Assembly (NCBI GenBank): GCA_024707265.1
Contig: JANQAB010000003.1
Location: forward strand, 1 to 64,000
Length of the DNA: 64,000 bases
Direction of reading: 5' to 3'
Origin: Sporocytophaga sp.
Lineage (GTDB): Bacteria; Bacteroidota; Bacteroidia; Cytophagales; Cytophagaceae
The translations under genes were made by a program, and so were the position numbers. This document shows positions 47,266 to 58,116 of the stretch, piece after piece. Each line of letters begins with the position of its first letter. Position 1 is the first letter of the stretch. Under the pieces are notes generated by a model. The model was not told the origin of the DNA. It saw only the letters and a program-made list of their open reading frames with translations, and made no database searches.

Positions 47266-48393
47266 TTAAGCTAAGGTTTTTTCTACAGACTTCCAGAATA
47301 ATTCTGCTGAAGTATCCCAACTATACCGTTCACAATTCACTCTTCCTTTCTCAATAAGTTTTTGTCTTTTTTCCTGATCGAAGGCCATTTGAGATAACCC
47401 TTCAGCAATTGAACTAACGGAATAGGGATCGACAAGGATTGCAGAATCACCTGCTACTTCAGGCATACTTGTTACATTGGAAGTAATTACAGGGCAATCA
47501 CATTTCTGAGCTTCTAAAATCGGGATACCAAATCCTTCAATAAAAGGAACATATGTAAGTGCCAGTGCAGCCCCCAGCAAATGTCGGTATTCTTCATTAC
47601 TTACTCTCCCGGTGAATATGATATCGTCTTTAAAAGGATTACTTTCCAATGTCTCGAATATTTCCTTTGTGCCCCAACCTTTTCTGCCAACGATCATCAG
47701 TTTGGTATCATTTGGTTTCTTTGTTTTAAATTCAGCAAAAGCCTTAAGTAGATTTAAAATATTTTTTCTTGGGTGCAGGGCTCCGACAAAAATAAAATAA
47801 GGTTTTCCTTTACTATAAGTTTTCCGGCATTCTTCCTGTTTTGATAAGGTTATAGGATAAAAACTTTCACCATTGGCTGCATTTCCGACTACATCTATTT
47901 TAGAAGGTTCAATCTTATACAACTTAACAATATCTTGTTTGGAATATTCTGAGACCGAAATAATTCGTGTAGCCTTTCTCGCATATCTGGGACCAAACCA
48001 CTTCAGGTATTTAAAGGACAGATAACTCAACCCACCTCTTGTATGCTCATAAGCCAGATCATGGATGACTGTCAGAGAAGGTATATCAGAACGTAAAGAA
48101 TTAAAGCCATCTGTAGAAATAAACAGGTCACATTTTTCTTCCTTTAAAACTTTTGGTATTGCCAACTCAAACCACCACAGAAAGAGGAAGGGATGCCTTG
48201 CCGGAGGGAAAAGCTGAATAGGTTTTATATTATCTGCAAATACAAATTGCTTATGAAATGGTCTGTCGAACAGGAAAATAAATTCATGTTCAGGATGGTT
48301 CTTAACCATCCTTTGCAAAATTTCAAATGTAAAAGTACCAATTCCTTCAAGTTTATCTTTTAAGAGGAATCTTGTATTTACGGCTATTTTCAA
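47266..48393 (-). CDS. GT4-family glycosyltransferase
   Basis: The 375-residue GT-B enzyme transfers a sugar to a lipid-linked or polysaccharide acceptor. The C-terminal donor site shows FVGALHPRKNILNLLKAF and EGFGIPILEAQKCDCPVITSNVTSMPEVAG (E-x7-E type). The start is a TTG: in-frame codons upstream run into a TAG without an ATG. It is 16 bp after the Wzx-like gene. Confidence 0.87.
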   Translation of the reverse strand: MKIAVNTRFLLKDKLEGIGTFTFEILQRMVKNHPEHEFIFLFDRPFHKQFVFADNIKPIQLFPPARHPFLFLWWFELAIPKVLKEEKCDLFISTDGFNSLRSDIPSLTVIHDLAYEHTRGGLSYLSFKYLKWFGPRYARKATRIISVSEYSKQDIVKLYKIEPSKIDVVGNAANGESFYPITLSKQEECRKTYSKGKPYFIFVGALHPRKNILNLLKAFAEFKTKKPNDTKLMIVGRKGWGTKEIFETLESNPFKDDIIFTGRVSNEEYRHLLGAALALTYVPFIEGFGIPILEAQKCDCPVITSNVTSMPEVAGDSAILVDPYSVSSIAEGLSQMAFDQEKRQKLIEKGRVNCERYSWDTSAELFWKSVEKTLA

Positions 48394-48408
48394 GTTTATA
48401 ATTCCTTT

Positions 48409-49770
48409 CTACCTATACTCCTGCATGGTCTGTTTAAATCCACTGACTAAAGTATATACAACTGTTAAAAACACGGACATCATGCCTGCTAAAATCCAAT
48501 TCAAATCATAATACCTGCATATTGCAAACAAGCTTACCAAAAGAATAAATAATACAGACAGTTTAAATAAAATTTTCCAGGGAATATTAATATCGGTTTT
48601 TGTTCCGGTAAAGATAAAGGCAAATATACACAAAATGAGTGTTGATATTACCGTAATCCAGGCCGAAGCAATAACTCCATAAGTGGGTACTATCATAAAA
48701 TTAAGCAGAATATTCACAACCACACTGATGATAATAGAGATGTTGACAATTTTCACATATCCCATGGCATTCAGATAAGTTGAGTAAATGTTAAAAAATC
48801 CGTTAAGCAATAAGGATACAAAAAGGATTCTTAACAATTCTTTAATTACTTTCAATTCAGATTCGGAACTGTTATTAAGAAAGTATACCAGAACTTCAGG
48901 ATAAAAGAAAACGAATGAAGCTGCTAAAACAACAGGAAGTGCTGCAATAAGCTGAGCTGCGTTAAATAACTTTTGCACCTGCTGAGTATCCTCTTTATAA
49001 AATGGGAACCTTGCAAAAAAGATTGGCATTATGATCCAAATGTACATCATAGTGGCATCCAGCCACCTGTATGCAGCTGCATACAATCCCGTAGGGGTCT
49101 TCCCCAACAAACGTTCCAAAAGAACCTGATCAATTTTATCATTCACAGAATATAATACAGCCATTGATGCAAATGGCAAGCTACTAACAATTATATTTTT
49201 AATTTTCTTCCAATTAAAAGTAAGGTGCATCAGACCTATAATTTTTTTCAGGAAATAATAGCCCATTCCAACAGTTATTATTGCTGATAGCAAACGGGCA
49301 GCAATAAAGCTTTCCAATGAAATTTCCGAAAAGATAATCAGCAAAAAAGTAAATAATGCTAATAGTACCTTATCAAAAACTCCTAAATAACTGTCCAGAT
49401 AAAATTCCTGTTTCCCCTGTAAAATTGCTTTCCCAAAAAGAATCAACTGCAACAGGGAATTAGTAAGTGACAGAAAAAACAGGAAAATCAGGTGTTCATA
49501 TTTATATCCCCATAAGTACCCAAGGAAGGTAACCACAACTGGAAATAATACAGTTAGAATAATTTTAAACAAAGTGACTTGAGAAAATAATGACACAGTC
49601 TCAGAAGAATTTCGAGCTATTGATTTGGTCACATAATAATTAATCCCAAAATCAGTTAAAATTAAAAATATAAACCCAAAGGAGAAGAGGGCAGAATATA
49701 ATCCATACTCCTCATGACCAATTTTATTTTGAACCAGATTCTCCAGAATTATCCAAATCGGCTTGATCAT
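48409..49770 (-). CDS. Wzx-like polysaccharide flippase
   Basis: The 453-residue product has 12-14 hydrophobic segments and the MATE/Wzx fold, moving lipid-linked oligosaccharide across the inner membrane. Coding potential continues about 70 bp upstream of the ATG at 49770, without a stop, through SKVVKNIGLSVFLNFM, which looks like a genuine Wzx N-terminus. The real start may therefore be a rare codon, or an ATG hidden by an error. It is divergent from the Wzz-like gene. Confidence 0.82.
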   Translation of the reverse strand: MIKPIWIILENLVQNKIGHEEYGLYSALFSFGFIFLILTDFGINYYVTKSIARNSSETVSLFSQVTLFKIILTVLFPVVVTFLGYLWGYKYEHLIFLFFLSLTNSLLQLILFGKAILQGKQEFYLDSYLGVFDKVLLALFTFLLIIFSEISLESFIAARLLSAIITVGMGYYFLKKIIGLMHLTFNWKKIKNIIVSSLPFASMAVLYSVNDKIDQVLLERLLGKTPTGLYAAAYRWLDATMMYIWIIMPIFFARFPFYKEDTQQVQKLFNAAQLIAALPVVLAASFVFFYPEVLVYFLNNSSESELKVIKELLRILFVSLLLNGFFNIYSTYLNAMGYVKIVNISIIISVVVNILLNFMIVPTYGVIASAWITVISTLILCIFAFIFTGTKTDINIPWKILFKLSVLFILLVSLFAICRYYDLNWILAGMMSVFLTVVYTLVSGFKQTMQEYR

Positions 49771-49913
49771 GAAATTCAGAAAAACCGAAAGGCCGATGTT
49801 TTTGACTACTTTACTGATAATCGTTAAATTTTTCCCACTTAAATCTAAATAAATCGTAACAATTTTATCAAAATTATATAATTTTAAACTTTAATATTTT
49901 TAAAATTGAGTTA

Positions 49914-50775
49914 ATGAAAGAGAATAATTTTAATCTATTGATCTTTTGGGATGTTATAAAAAGGTGGAAAAAACTGATTATTGGCTCCTTTCTTTTAAGT
50001 TTGACAATTAGCACAATAGTAGCATTCCTGCTACCAGTTTATTATAAATCTGTAGTAATTTTTTACCCATTTGACCCTCGTTCTTATGACCCAAGATTTG
50101 CCTTAGTCAAAAGTCCCGGGTTTGGCATTTATGCTGGAGAACAAGAAGTTGAAAGAATACTTGCTGTTGGAGAATCAAGAGAATTGGCTTTTTACATTAT
50201 TGAAAAGTTCAATTTATATCAAAGATACCATATCAAAAAAAAATGAACCTAAAGCTGAGAAAAGGGTATTTGACGAATTTATGAGTCAGGTAACAATTAA
50301 AAAAACTCCTTTGGCAGGTGGACTTGAAGTAATTGTATTCGATAAGGATGCAAAAATTGCAGCGGATATGGCGAATGAGATAATTAAGTTCATAGACAAA
50401 AAGAACAGAGAGCCAATTTCTATCATCAATAACCAAATTCTGAGAGGATATTTAAAAAGTCAGGAAGAGAAAGTAAAAGATATTCAAAAATTAATTGAAA
50501 ACCTGAAACCAAATCAGAATTATTCCACATTCAATACTGACTTTCTTGCGAATGAATATATATACAACTACACCAAACTTTCGGATGTACAACAGGAATT
50601 AAAAGTTCTGGATGAAAAAATTGAAACACTCTACATTCTGGAACCTGCAAAGCCAGCTTTAGACAAAGCAAAACCAGTAAAATCCCTTGTAATTCTGATA
50701 GGTATTGTGGGGACTATGATTTTGATATTTTTTATAATATCAATTGCTGAATCATTTTCAAAAAGTGAAAATTAA
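49914..50775 (+). CDS. Wzz-like chain-length determinant / polysaccharide co-polymerase (one frameshift)
   Basis: The roughly 286-residue protein has one membrane helix near each end (about 20-42 and near the C-terminus) and a periplasmic coiled-coil domain between, typical of Wzz proteins. No kinase domain is present. The frame breaks near 50238 at a run of nine A; with eight, RYHIKKNEPKAEKRVFDEF continues. The open parts are 49914-50246 and about 50215-50775. It starts the plus-strand wzz-wzy pair. Confidence 0.8.
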
Positions 50776-50780
50776 TTCAA

Positions 50781-52222
50781 TTGAAGGCATTACCTACATT
50801 AGCAAAACCCCTAATAGTTTCTTTCGCTATCATAATTGTACTAAGTGGGTTATCTGCATTTTACTTGAATACTCCTTCAATAATGTTGATTCCTATTCTA
50901 TGTGCGTTTGGGCTTTATTGTGTTTTTGATTATGAATTGGTATATTATGTATTAATATTCTCGCTTCCATTATCTAAAGAATTCCCCATTATTGGAAATA
51001 GTAATCTAAGTCTTCCTGCGGAAGGCCTGATACTTGTCCTTGCATTTATATATGTCATTTCCCTTATTTTTCAGAGAAACTATGACCTTGGACTATTAAA
51101 AGATCCAATGATAATAGTACTTCTCCTATTATACTGCTGGGCAGTTTTTGAATACCCATTTTCAATTGAAAAACTAAGAACTCTTAAATACATCATAGCC
51201 AAAACAGTTTATTATCTGGTCTTTCTGTTTCTGACTTTTTCCATCATTCGATCCAAGAATGACCTCCAAAAATTTATTTATGCATATACAGGAGGGCTAT
51301 TTGTAGGTGTTATATTCACTGTAGTTATCCACGCAAAAGATGGATTTTCATTTGAAAATATCAATTATATATCTTCCATAATTTTTGTTAATCACGTTTA
51401 TTATGCCGCAGTAATTGGTATTGGCATACCGTTAATTTGGTTTTTACTCAAGATAACTCTAAAATCTTCTGTTAAACGATCTTGGTATCTCAAATTCTTA
51501 CTGATACTTTTTTTATTTGCTCTTATTACTTCATATACAAGAGGATCCTGGCTGGCTTTAATCATTTGCATTATCTTTTATAAGATAATGAATTATAAAA
51601 AGTAACCTTGATTATAAGCTTGACAGTAATTGTCATTGCCAGTTTTGTAGGATATTTATTTGATAATGATCGTTACCTTAATTATGCATCTGACTATACG
51701 ACAACAATTTTTCATGAAGGTGACATAGAGGGACATCTGGCAGCAACATATTCTATGAAAGATGTTTCAGGTATGGAAAGAATATACCGGTGGGTGGCAG
51801 GTGCAAATATGGTTAAAGAAAAACCTATTATGGGATCCGGCCCTGGAACATTTTACCCTGAATATAAAAAATTTGCCATTGATAAGTTCAGGACTTATGT
51901 AAGTGACAATCCGGAACAATCAACAACCCATAATAATTTCCTTTTGTTTCTCACAGAACAAGGGTTCGTCGGATTTTTGCTTTTTTCAACTCTTGTAATT
52001 ATGGTATTTATAAGAGGAAGTAAAATTTATAATGAATGTTCCGATCCTGATACAAAATACCTCACTGCAGGATTTTATCTGGCATTTACTTCAGTAATAA
52101 TATGCATGATGTTTTCTGATTTTACAGAAAGTGACAAGGTAGGATCTTTCTTCCTGGTTTGCATTACCATTCTTGCAAAGATCAATCAATGGAATAAAGA
52201 AGCTGAGGCTAAAAGCCTTTGA
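50781..52222 (+). CDS. O-antigen ligase/polymerase (Wzy-like) membrane protein (one frameshift)
   Basis: The roughly 480-residue polytopic protein has the Wzy_C/O-antigen ligase pattern, with a large periplasmic loop (MKDVSGMERIYRWVAGANMV, PIMGSGPGTFYPEYKKF, TTHNNFLLFLTEQG) where the conserved His and Arg lie. The start is TTG, 6 bp after the Wzz-like stop. The frame breaks near 51603 at a run of five A; with six, NYKKVTLIISLT continues. It overlaps the convergent phosphatase gene by 14 bp. Confidence 0.82.
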
Positions 52223-53446
52223 TTTTGCAGGAGACAAAGGTTATATCATCCGGAAATACCTTTTTACCTTTGAATAAATTCAGTTCTTTCATGAGTTTTT
52301 TATGTATAAGCTGATTTTCCTGATCTGAATTCTCCCTTAATAATTGAACAAATCTTTCCATACCAAACTCTTCTTCTTCTATATTTGATGTTTCCGTAAC
52401 ACCATCTGTATATAGGAATAACAATGAGTTTTCTTTTATTTCGAGCATTTCTTCACTGAGAAACGGAAGGTCTTCAAAAATTCCTAAAATAGTTGTCCCG
52501 CTGTCCAAGGTTTCAGCATTTCCGTCCTGAATAATAATAGCAGGATTGTGACCAGCATTAATATATCTAGCTTTCCTGGATTTCAGATCTACAATCATGG
52601 CAAAAAAAAGTAATAAACCTTTCTCCCCTTGCATTGAGACGAGTAATATAATTAAGCTCCGTAATAATTTTTTTAAGATCGGAGGTCTGTCTTAACATTG
52701 TTCTCAAACAAGCCTGAAAATTAGACATCAATAGGGCAGCAGGTATCCCTTTTCCGGAAACATCAGCTACACAGATTAAAAATTCATCATCATTTAATGG
52801 GATATAGTCATAATAATCTCCCCCTATTGACTGGTGAGGTAAATAGTCAGCCTCAATTACAACTCTTTTATTGTCTGGAAGAGAGGTAGGGAACAAATGT
52901 GATTGTACATCTCTTGCGATTTCCAGCTCCTTCCGGAATGCTTCCTGCTGAAGCTCTTTTTCTTGCAAGCTTTTTATTTTCAATTGCTACCGTAATAATA
53001 TTGGCAAAAGTCTGAACGAAAGACACGTCTGTATTTTCTTCCCCAAGTTCCAAACCTCCAATAAATACTATAGCAAGCAATTGAGATTTGTGCGCAACTG
53101 GAATAAGCAAATCAAATTCAGAAAACTGCTCAGCTGCCTTTTCGAGTTTTGATATTTTGCTAACATTAAAAAATGATTGATCTAATTCAATTGATTTAAA
53201 GTTCGTCTTTGTTCCATAGTTGACTTTACAGCTCCATCCAAAATCAAAAACATAGAGGGCAAATTTTTTGATTTTAAGATTGGCTATTAAAGTGAAGTAA
53301 AATATTTTATACAGAGAATCTTCAGGCAAATTAAAATTTATTGCCTGAGTTACTTCCAGAAGAGAGTTTAGCTCGAGCTGCTTTAGTTGCAGAGAATTTG
53401 CTAAACCAGCTTCTTTTTCACCATTTGACGGAGCTTTGGGGATCAT
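52209..53446 (-). CDS. GAF-like plus SpoIIE/PP2C serine phosphatase (two frameshifts)
   Basis: The roughly 410-residue protein has an N-terminal GAF-like sensor (about 20-175), a coiled-coil linker and a RsbU/SpoIIE-type PP2C domain. The motifs ARDVQSHLFP, GGDYYDYIPL, VADVSGKGIPAALLMSN, NAGHNPA and LFLYTDGVTE are all present. Frames break near 52976 (five A rather than four) and 52625 (four G rather than three), leaving pieces 52868-53446, 52567-52983 and 52209-52634. Such enzymes usually reactivate anti-anti-sigma factors; none is adjacent. It overlaps the permease gene by 29 bp. Confidence 0.83.
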
Positions 53447-54669
53447 ATGCGTCTCTTAAGCCGTTTCCGAACATGTTAAATGCTAACACAAGAATACAAA
53501 TACACAAACTTGGAAGTACTACCAGGTAACCTGAATCTTTTGCTAACATCGATCCATACCCTTCATTAACCATCATTCCCCAGGAAGGCATTGGTGGTTG
53601 TACTCCCAGCCCAAGAAAACTTAAACCCGCCTCTATTAAGATGGCAGATGCAAAGTTTGCTGTGGCAATTACAATCAAAGGCCCAACTATATTAGGCAGA
53701 ATATGAACGAAAATAATTCTAAGATCGCCAACTCCGAGAGCCTTTGCAGCTTCAACATAAAGTTTTTCCTTTAAACTTAAAATCTGACCTCTCACAACCC
53801 TCGCTACTTCTACCCACATTGTTAATCCTACAGCCACAAATGCCACCCAGACTCCTCTGCTTTGTAAAGCAAGGCTTATGGCAATTACCAACATAATACT
53901 TGGAATAGACCAAACAACTGTCATAAGCCACATGATCAACTTATCCGTTGTTCCTCCAAAAAATCCGCTTAATGCTCCAAGTGTAACCCCAACCAGAATG
54001 GAAATCAGCACTGATATAAATCCTATTGAAAGTGAAATACGGGTACCAAACAAAAGCCTGCTCAGGATATCACGTCCTGCCTTATCAGTTCCTAACAAAT
54101 ACTCTCTTTTTTCAATGTTATTATCCAAAAAGTCTCTTAATAATTCCTCTTTTGTGATTTGAACCGGTTTTTCATTTAAATCAAGGTAGGTAATTACATC
54201 GCCTTTTACTGTATAGTTATAAACGGAGTCAGGTTTAAGTTTTGGAGAAGAACCTACAAAAAGACTCTTCGTAACAGAAACAATATCAACTGATTGTATT
54301 TTCCCTTCTTTTTCCAAAGAGGGAATAATACACCTTCAGGTTTTTAATCTGATAAGAACTCACAGGCTGAATGATATAGTCGCTTTCCTGACCCATATAC
54401 ATCTTCTCCAGAAAGTTGCCCCTCTCAATTTCTCTGTTTTTCCGGAATTTCAATAATGTACATTCAAACCCTATAGGTTTCTTTTTAATAAGTGCAGAGC
54501 CATCATTAGCATTAGGTGTATGATCAGGCATTATTAAATAGCCAAGTATTGCAATAATGTGAGCAAAAACAATAATTATAAATCCGGCAATTGCGGGCTT
54601 ATTTTTCCATAGCCGCTTGCGAACATAATATGAAGGCGTTTTGACGGTATTCTCTTTCGACTTAACCAC
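53418..54669 (-). CDS. OppC/DppC-type ABC transporter permease (one frameshift)
   Basis: The roughly 416-residue inner-membrane permease belongs to the peptide/nickel type. It has an N-terminal helix, a large periplasmic insertion, LLGTDKAGRDILSRLLFGTRISL, five more helices and the EAA loop EAAKALGVGDLRIIFVHILPN. The start is GTG. The frame breaks near 54300; the first ORF (54286-54669) ends in a shifted tail and the second (53418-54317) carries the permease core. No oppA, oppB, oppD or oppF is adjacent, so it is an orphan subunit. Confidence 0.82.
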
Positions 54670-54670
54670 T

Positions 54671-54925
54671 TTATAAGGTGTTATGAGCTTTTAAACCTGC
54701 TTTAGTAGCAAGAAAATGGTAATTTTCGAATTGACCCTTTGAAATTTCTCCGGATTCGACTTCATCTTCTGTACCTTTATAAAAAACTTTTAACCACCCT
54801 TTACGGAAAAGTTGCTCTAAATGATTCCGTAATTCCAAATCATCCATTGTTAAATTTTTCAACAATTGCTCAAAGGTGCAAATAAAATAAAGCTCATCCA
54901 GAATGTCGTACTCTTGTGGTGTCAA
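54671..54925 (-). CDS. Small conserved-looking cytoplasmic protein, unknown function
   Basis: The 84-residue, helix-rich acidic protein starts at a TTG and sits tightly between the GT2 gene (stop at 54930) and the OppC gene (start 54669). The pattern TPQEYDILDELYFI...LEQLFRKGWLKVFYKG is compatible with a small winged-helix fold, but no named family was recognised. Confidence 0.55.
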   Translation of the reverse strand: MTPQEYDILDELYFICTFEQLLKNLTMDDLELRNHLEQLFRKGWLKVFYKGTEDEVESGEISKGQFENYHFLATKAGLKAHNTL

Positions 54926-54929
54926 TTTC

Positions 54930-56066
54930 TCAGTTTTTTATTTCTCTTCCTTTCCAGACATAACTACCAGAATTACCTAATAATCCTATAGTTATAACAT
55001 AAAACGGATAAAAGGCCCATGTAATTGCAAATTCTATCAGATTAAACTGATGATTTAAAAGCCGGGAAACCTGTTTCAGAAATAAAAACTCTGCAACAAA
55101 TTTTACTATGGCAAAACCTGCAAAAACCAGCAATACCCTATTATCCATTAATGAATATGCGCCCGAAACTAAAAATAAAAAATTCACTATAAAAATAAAT
55201 AATGCCAAATACTGATTTCTTTTGTTCTTATGCATTTTCCACTTTCCTGCCCACCGCTTCCTTTGCTCCAGAAATTCTTTAACAGAAGCTTTAGGATAGG
55301 TCTTCACCAAAGCTTCCTTTTTACACACAAATGAAACTTTTCCTGGGTATTTTTCATAAATTTTATGCAAAAGGAATTCATCATCTCCAGATGCAATCTT
55401 TTCAAATCCGCTAAATCCACCTACCTCATTAAATGCTTCTTTTTCATAACATAAATTCGCACCGTTGGCCATTGTTGGAAATCCTGAAGCCAGACAAACA
55501 CCTCCTGTCCCCATTACAGCACTAAATTCAATTTGCTGCATTTTTTCAAACAATGTCCCATTTGAGTCAAATCCCACTGGTCCGCATACCATTTTACAAT
55601 CTGAAACTTCTAGCATTCCTGCCATTGTTGCAATCCAATGTTCTCCACATCTGCAATCTCCGTCTATCGTCAATATTAACTCTCCTTCAGATCTTGAAAT
55701 ACCATATTCTATAGCTTTTTTCTTTGGTGCTGCATTCGAATGATAATCATTCGAATGAAGAACAGTCAACTGAATATCGGACCGCTCAAGATACTCTTGA
55801 ACGATGGATACTGTAAAGTCTTCAGATCCATCATCAATGACAATCACTTCATATTTACTCTTTGGATATTGTTGCTTAGATAAATCTGACAGCAGATTTA
55901 TAATATTGGACTCCTCGTTTCTCACAGGAATAATTACCGAAACAAACTTAGCTGTAGGGGCTTTTTTACTTTTTGACCATGTCTCCATTTTTCTCCATTT
56001 TCCAAAAGCCCAGATTAGAGCACTTGAATAAATGAGAAAAATTAAAGCAATAATTACTATTATCAT
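54930..56066 (-). CDS. Membrane-bound family 2 glycosyltransferase
   Basis: The 378-residue protein has one N-terminal helix and a GT-A domain with VIVIDDGSEDFT, TIDGDCRCGEHW and QRKRWAGKW (QxxRW), then four C-terminal helices. It resembles the GT2 at 45511 in order and spacing of motifs. It overlaps the upstream AglD/YbhN-like gene by a TGATG junction, so the two are translationally coupled. It is likely involved in making a glycolipid or exopolysaccharide. Confidence 0.85.
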   Translation of the reverse strand: MIIVIIALIFLIYSSALIWAFGKWRKMETWSKSKKAPTAKFVSVIIPVRNEESNIINLLSDLSKQQYPKSKYEVIVIDDGSEDFTVSIVQEYLERSDIQLTVLHSNDYHSNAAPKKKAIEYGISRSEGELILTIDGDCRCGEHWIATMAGMLEVSDCKMVCGPVGFDSNGTLFEKMQQIEFSAVMGTGGVCLASGFPTMANGANLCYEKEAFNEVGGFSGFEKIASGDDEFLLHKIYEKYPGKVSFVCKKEALVKTYPKASVKEFLEQRKRWAGKWKMHKNKRNQYLALFIFIVNFLFLVSGAYSLMDNRVLLVFAGFAIVKFVAEFLFLKQVSRLLNHQFNLIEFAITWAFYPFYVITIGLLGNSGSYVWKGREIKN

Positions 56067-57054
56067 CAGAATGGCCCCTTAATTTTTAATCTAAAAATTA
56101 GAAAAAGTCCCACAACTGATGGTACCACAACATTTATAAGCCAGACTGTTAAACTTGAGTACAATACACGCTGTAAATCAACCACTTCATCCTTGAAAAT
56201 AAACATTACAGCAGCTTCCCTTACCCCAAAATCGAATATCGTAGGTATGACAGACTTTACAAGAAAAACAAATGGTACTGCGAGAAATTGAAAGATCAAA
56301 TCGGTTTTTACACGAAAGAAATTGATTACCAATATAAATTGACATAGAAAAATAAGATATCGGGAAGCAGATAATGCAATCACCATTAATATTTCTCTAA
56401 GATTGTAATTTTTAATAATCAGAAAATAACTGGTGATAGGTTTCAGTCTTATGCTTTTCTCCAGGTATCTTAAAATATTTTCACGAAAAAAAGTAAGGCT
56501 GGAAGTGCTATATGAAGCAGAAGCAACGTAATTAAAATGGCTTTTTTATGTACTGCTGAAAATGAAACCCAAGAGAATAGTAAAAAGAAGCTTGAAATAC
56601 TCCCAAAATATATAGTAGAATAAAATTGGGCGATTCGGCTTATAAATATGGCTCCTAATGCTTTAGATCTTTCAGCACTTTTCATAATTAATATCCTTCC
56701 TAGATAATCTCCCAGACCATGAGGAGTGATAAATCCAAAAGTGGTACCGCATATAACTCCCTCCAAAGCACTCCAAAATGAGGTTTTCTCTACTTTAGAA
56801 GCCAGAAACTTCCATTTTAAACCTTCTATTCCCCAGTTGATAGGCATTAGTAAAATAGCAAGACCAATCATCCAGGAATTAATTTTCCATGAATTTAAAA
56901 TTTCTGCAAAGTAATTTCCTGTAATTTCACCTTTATTGTTTAGAGTATAAAAAATAAGGATCAAGGAAATCATAAATACCAATGACTTAAAAAAAAGAGG
57001 GAAATTGGGATTAATTTTCTCTTTTAAAGCCGAAAGGATGTGGTTAACTTGCAT
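56066..57054 (-). CDS. YbhN/AglD-like (LPG synthase TM-region family) membrane protein (one frameshift)
   Basis: The roughly 330-residue protein has about eight membrane helices and the family segments NWGIEGLKWKFL, TTFGFITPHGLGDYLGRI and DFGVREAAVMF. Members of this family (UPF0104) include lipid-modifying enzymes and candidate glycolipid flippases. The frame breaks near 56480 at a run of four A; with five, VKNILRYLEKSIRL joins to the second ORF. It starts the minus-strand run to the phosphatase and is divergent from ruvC with only 3 bp between start codons. Confidence 0.78.
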
Positions 57055-57057
57055 TGA

Positions 57058-57713
57058 ATGATTTCTAAAGGAAAAGAAATAGAGAAGGACAAAATAATAC
57101 TAGGTGTAGATCCTGGTACCACCATTATGGGATATGGCCTTATTCATATCCAGAAAAAGCAAGATCAGCCTTCTGCAATTTGGGGTAATTCACCTGAGCA
57201 AGTATAGCAACCATGGAATAAAATTAAGTAAAATTTTTGAAAGGGTTGTTCAGCTGATCGATGAATACCATCCGGACGAAATGGCAATTGAATCTCCTTT
57301 TTACGGAAAAAATGTCCAATCAATGCTCAAGCTTGGAAGAGCTCAGGGAGTAGCAATTGCGGCTGCTATCTCCAGAGAGGTTCCAATTTGTGAGTATGCT
57401 CCCAAAAAAAATTAAACAATCTGTAACTGGTAATGGAAATGCGTCTAAAGAACAGGTTTCCAGCATGCTTTGTAACTTGCTTAAAATTCAGGAAGCGCCT
57501 AAATTATTTGATGCAACAGATGCACTTGCAGTTGCATTATGCCACCATTTTCAGGGAGGATCATTAAAAGTTCAATCAGGGAACTGGTCTTCTTTTCTCA
57601 AGGATAACCCCGACAGAATTGTACCTGGTAAAAAAAAAATAATTGACAATTATCAATCCCATAAAAAAAGGCTGTCTTTCATAGCAAAGACAGCCTTTTA
57701 TATTTTTAATTAG
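57058..57713 (+). CDS. ruvC: Holliday junction endonuclease RuvC (two or three frameshifts)
   Basis: RuvC resolves Holliday junctions with RuvAB. Catalytic acids are seen in [28 protein letters not shown] and [13 protein letters not shown]. The frame starts at the ATG at 57058. It breaks near 57159 (before the [15 protein letters not shown] segment) and near 57407 (eight A rather than seven, joining EYAPKK to [16 protein letters not shown]). A run of nine A near 57635 may hide the true stop: with eight, the protein would end as PGKKK before the terminator. The end at 57713 is therefore an upper limit. Confidence 0.82.
57668..57697. terminator. Bidirectional terminator between ruvC and the HIT gene
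   Basis: A perfect 12-bp stem (AAGGCTGTCTTT with AAAGACAGCCTT) and a 6-nt loop are flanked by A-runs and T-runs. It overlaps the annotated ruvC 3' end, supporting an earlier real stop. Confidence 0.88.
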
Positions 57714-57723
57714 ATAACAGCTA

Positions 57724-58116
57724 TTAAAGACAACTCTTTATATTTTTCTGAGTTTCTTCCATCACCTCTTTTGAAACAGTAAGTTTAGACCTTGTAAAAT
57801 TGAGATCATCTGCAGAATTCATAGGCACAAGATGAATATGTGTATGTGGTACTTCTAGTCCAATAACTGCAATACCAATCCGCTTGCACGGAACAGCCTT
57901 TTGCAAGGCTTTTGCAACCTTTTTGCTGAATACATGAAGGTGAGTCAAAAGCTCATCATCAATATCAAAAATATAATCGATTTCAGTTTTAGGTACTACA
58001 AGCGTATGCCCTACTACCAATGGAGAAATATCCAAAAATGCATAACAGCGATCATCTTCAGCTATTGTATAACCTGGAATTTCACCGTTTATAATTTTTG
58101 TAAAGATGCTTGCCAT
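57724..58116 (-). CDS. HIT-family nucleotide-binding hydrolase
   Basis: The 130-residue protein is a HINT/Fhit-like phosphoramidase or nucleotide hydrolase. The histidine triad HTHIH spans residues 91-95, and the N-terminal MASIFTKIINGEIPGY is typical of the HINT branch. Its ATG overlaps the greA stop by one base (TAATG), so the pair is translationally coupled. Confidence 0.92.
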   Translation of the reverse strand: MASIFTKIINGEIPGYTIAEDDRCYAFLDISPLVVGHTLVVPKTEIDYIFDIDDELLTHLHVFSKKVAKALQKAVPCKRIGIAVIGLEVPHTHIHLVPMNSADDLNFTRSKLTVSKEVMEETQKNIKSCL

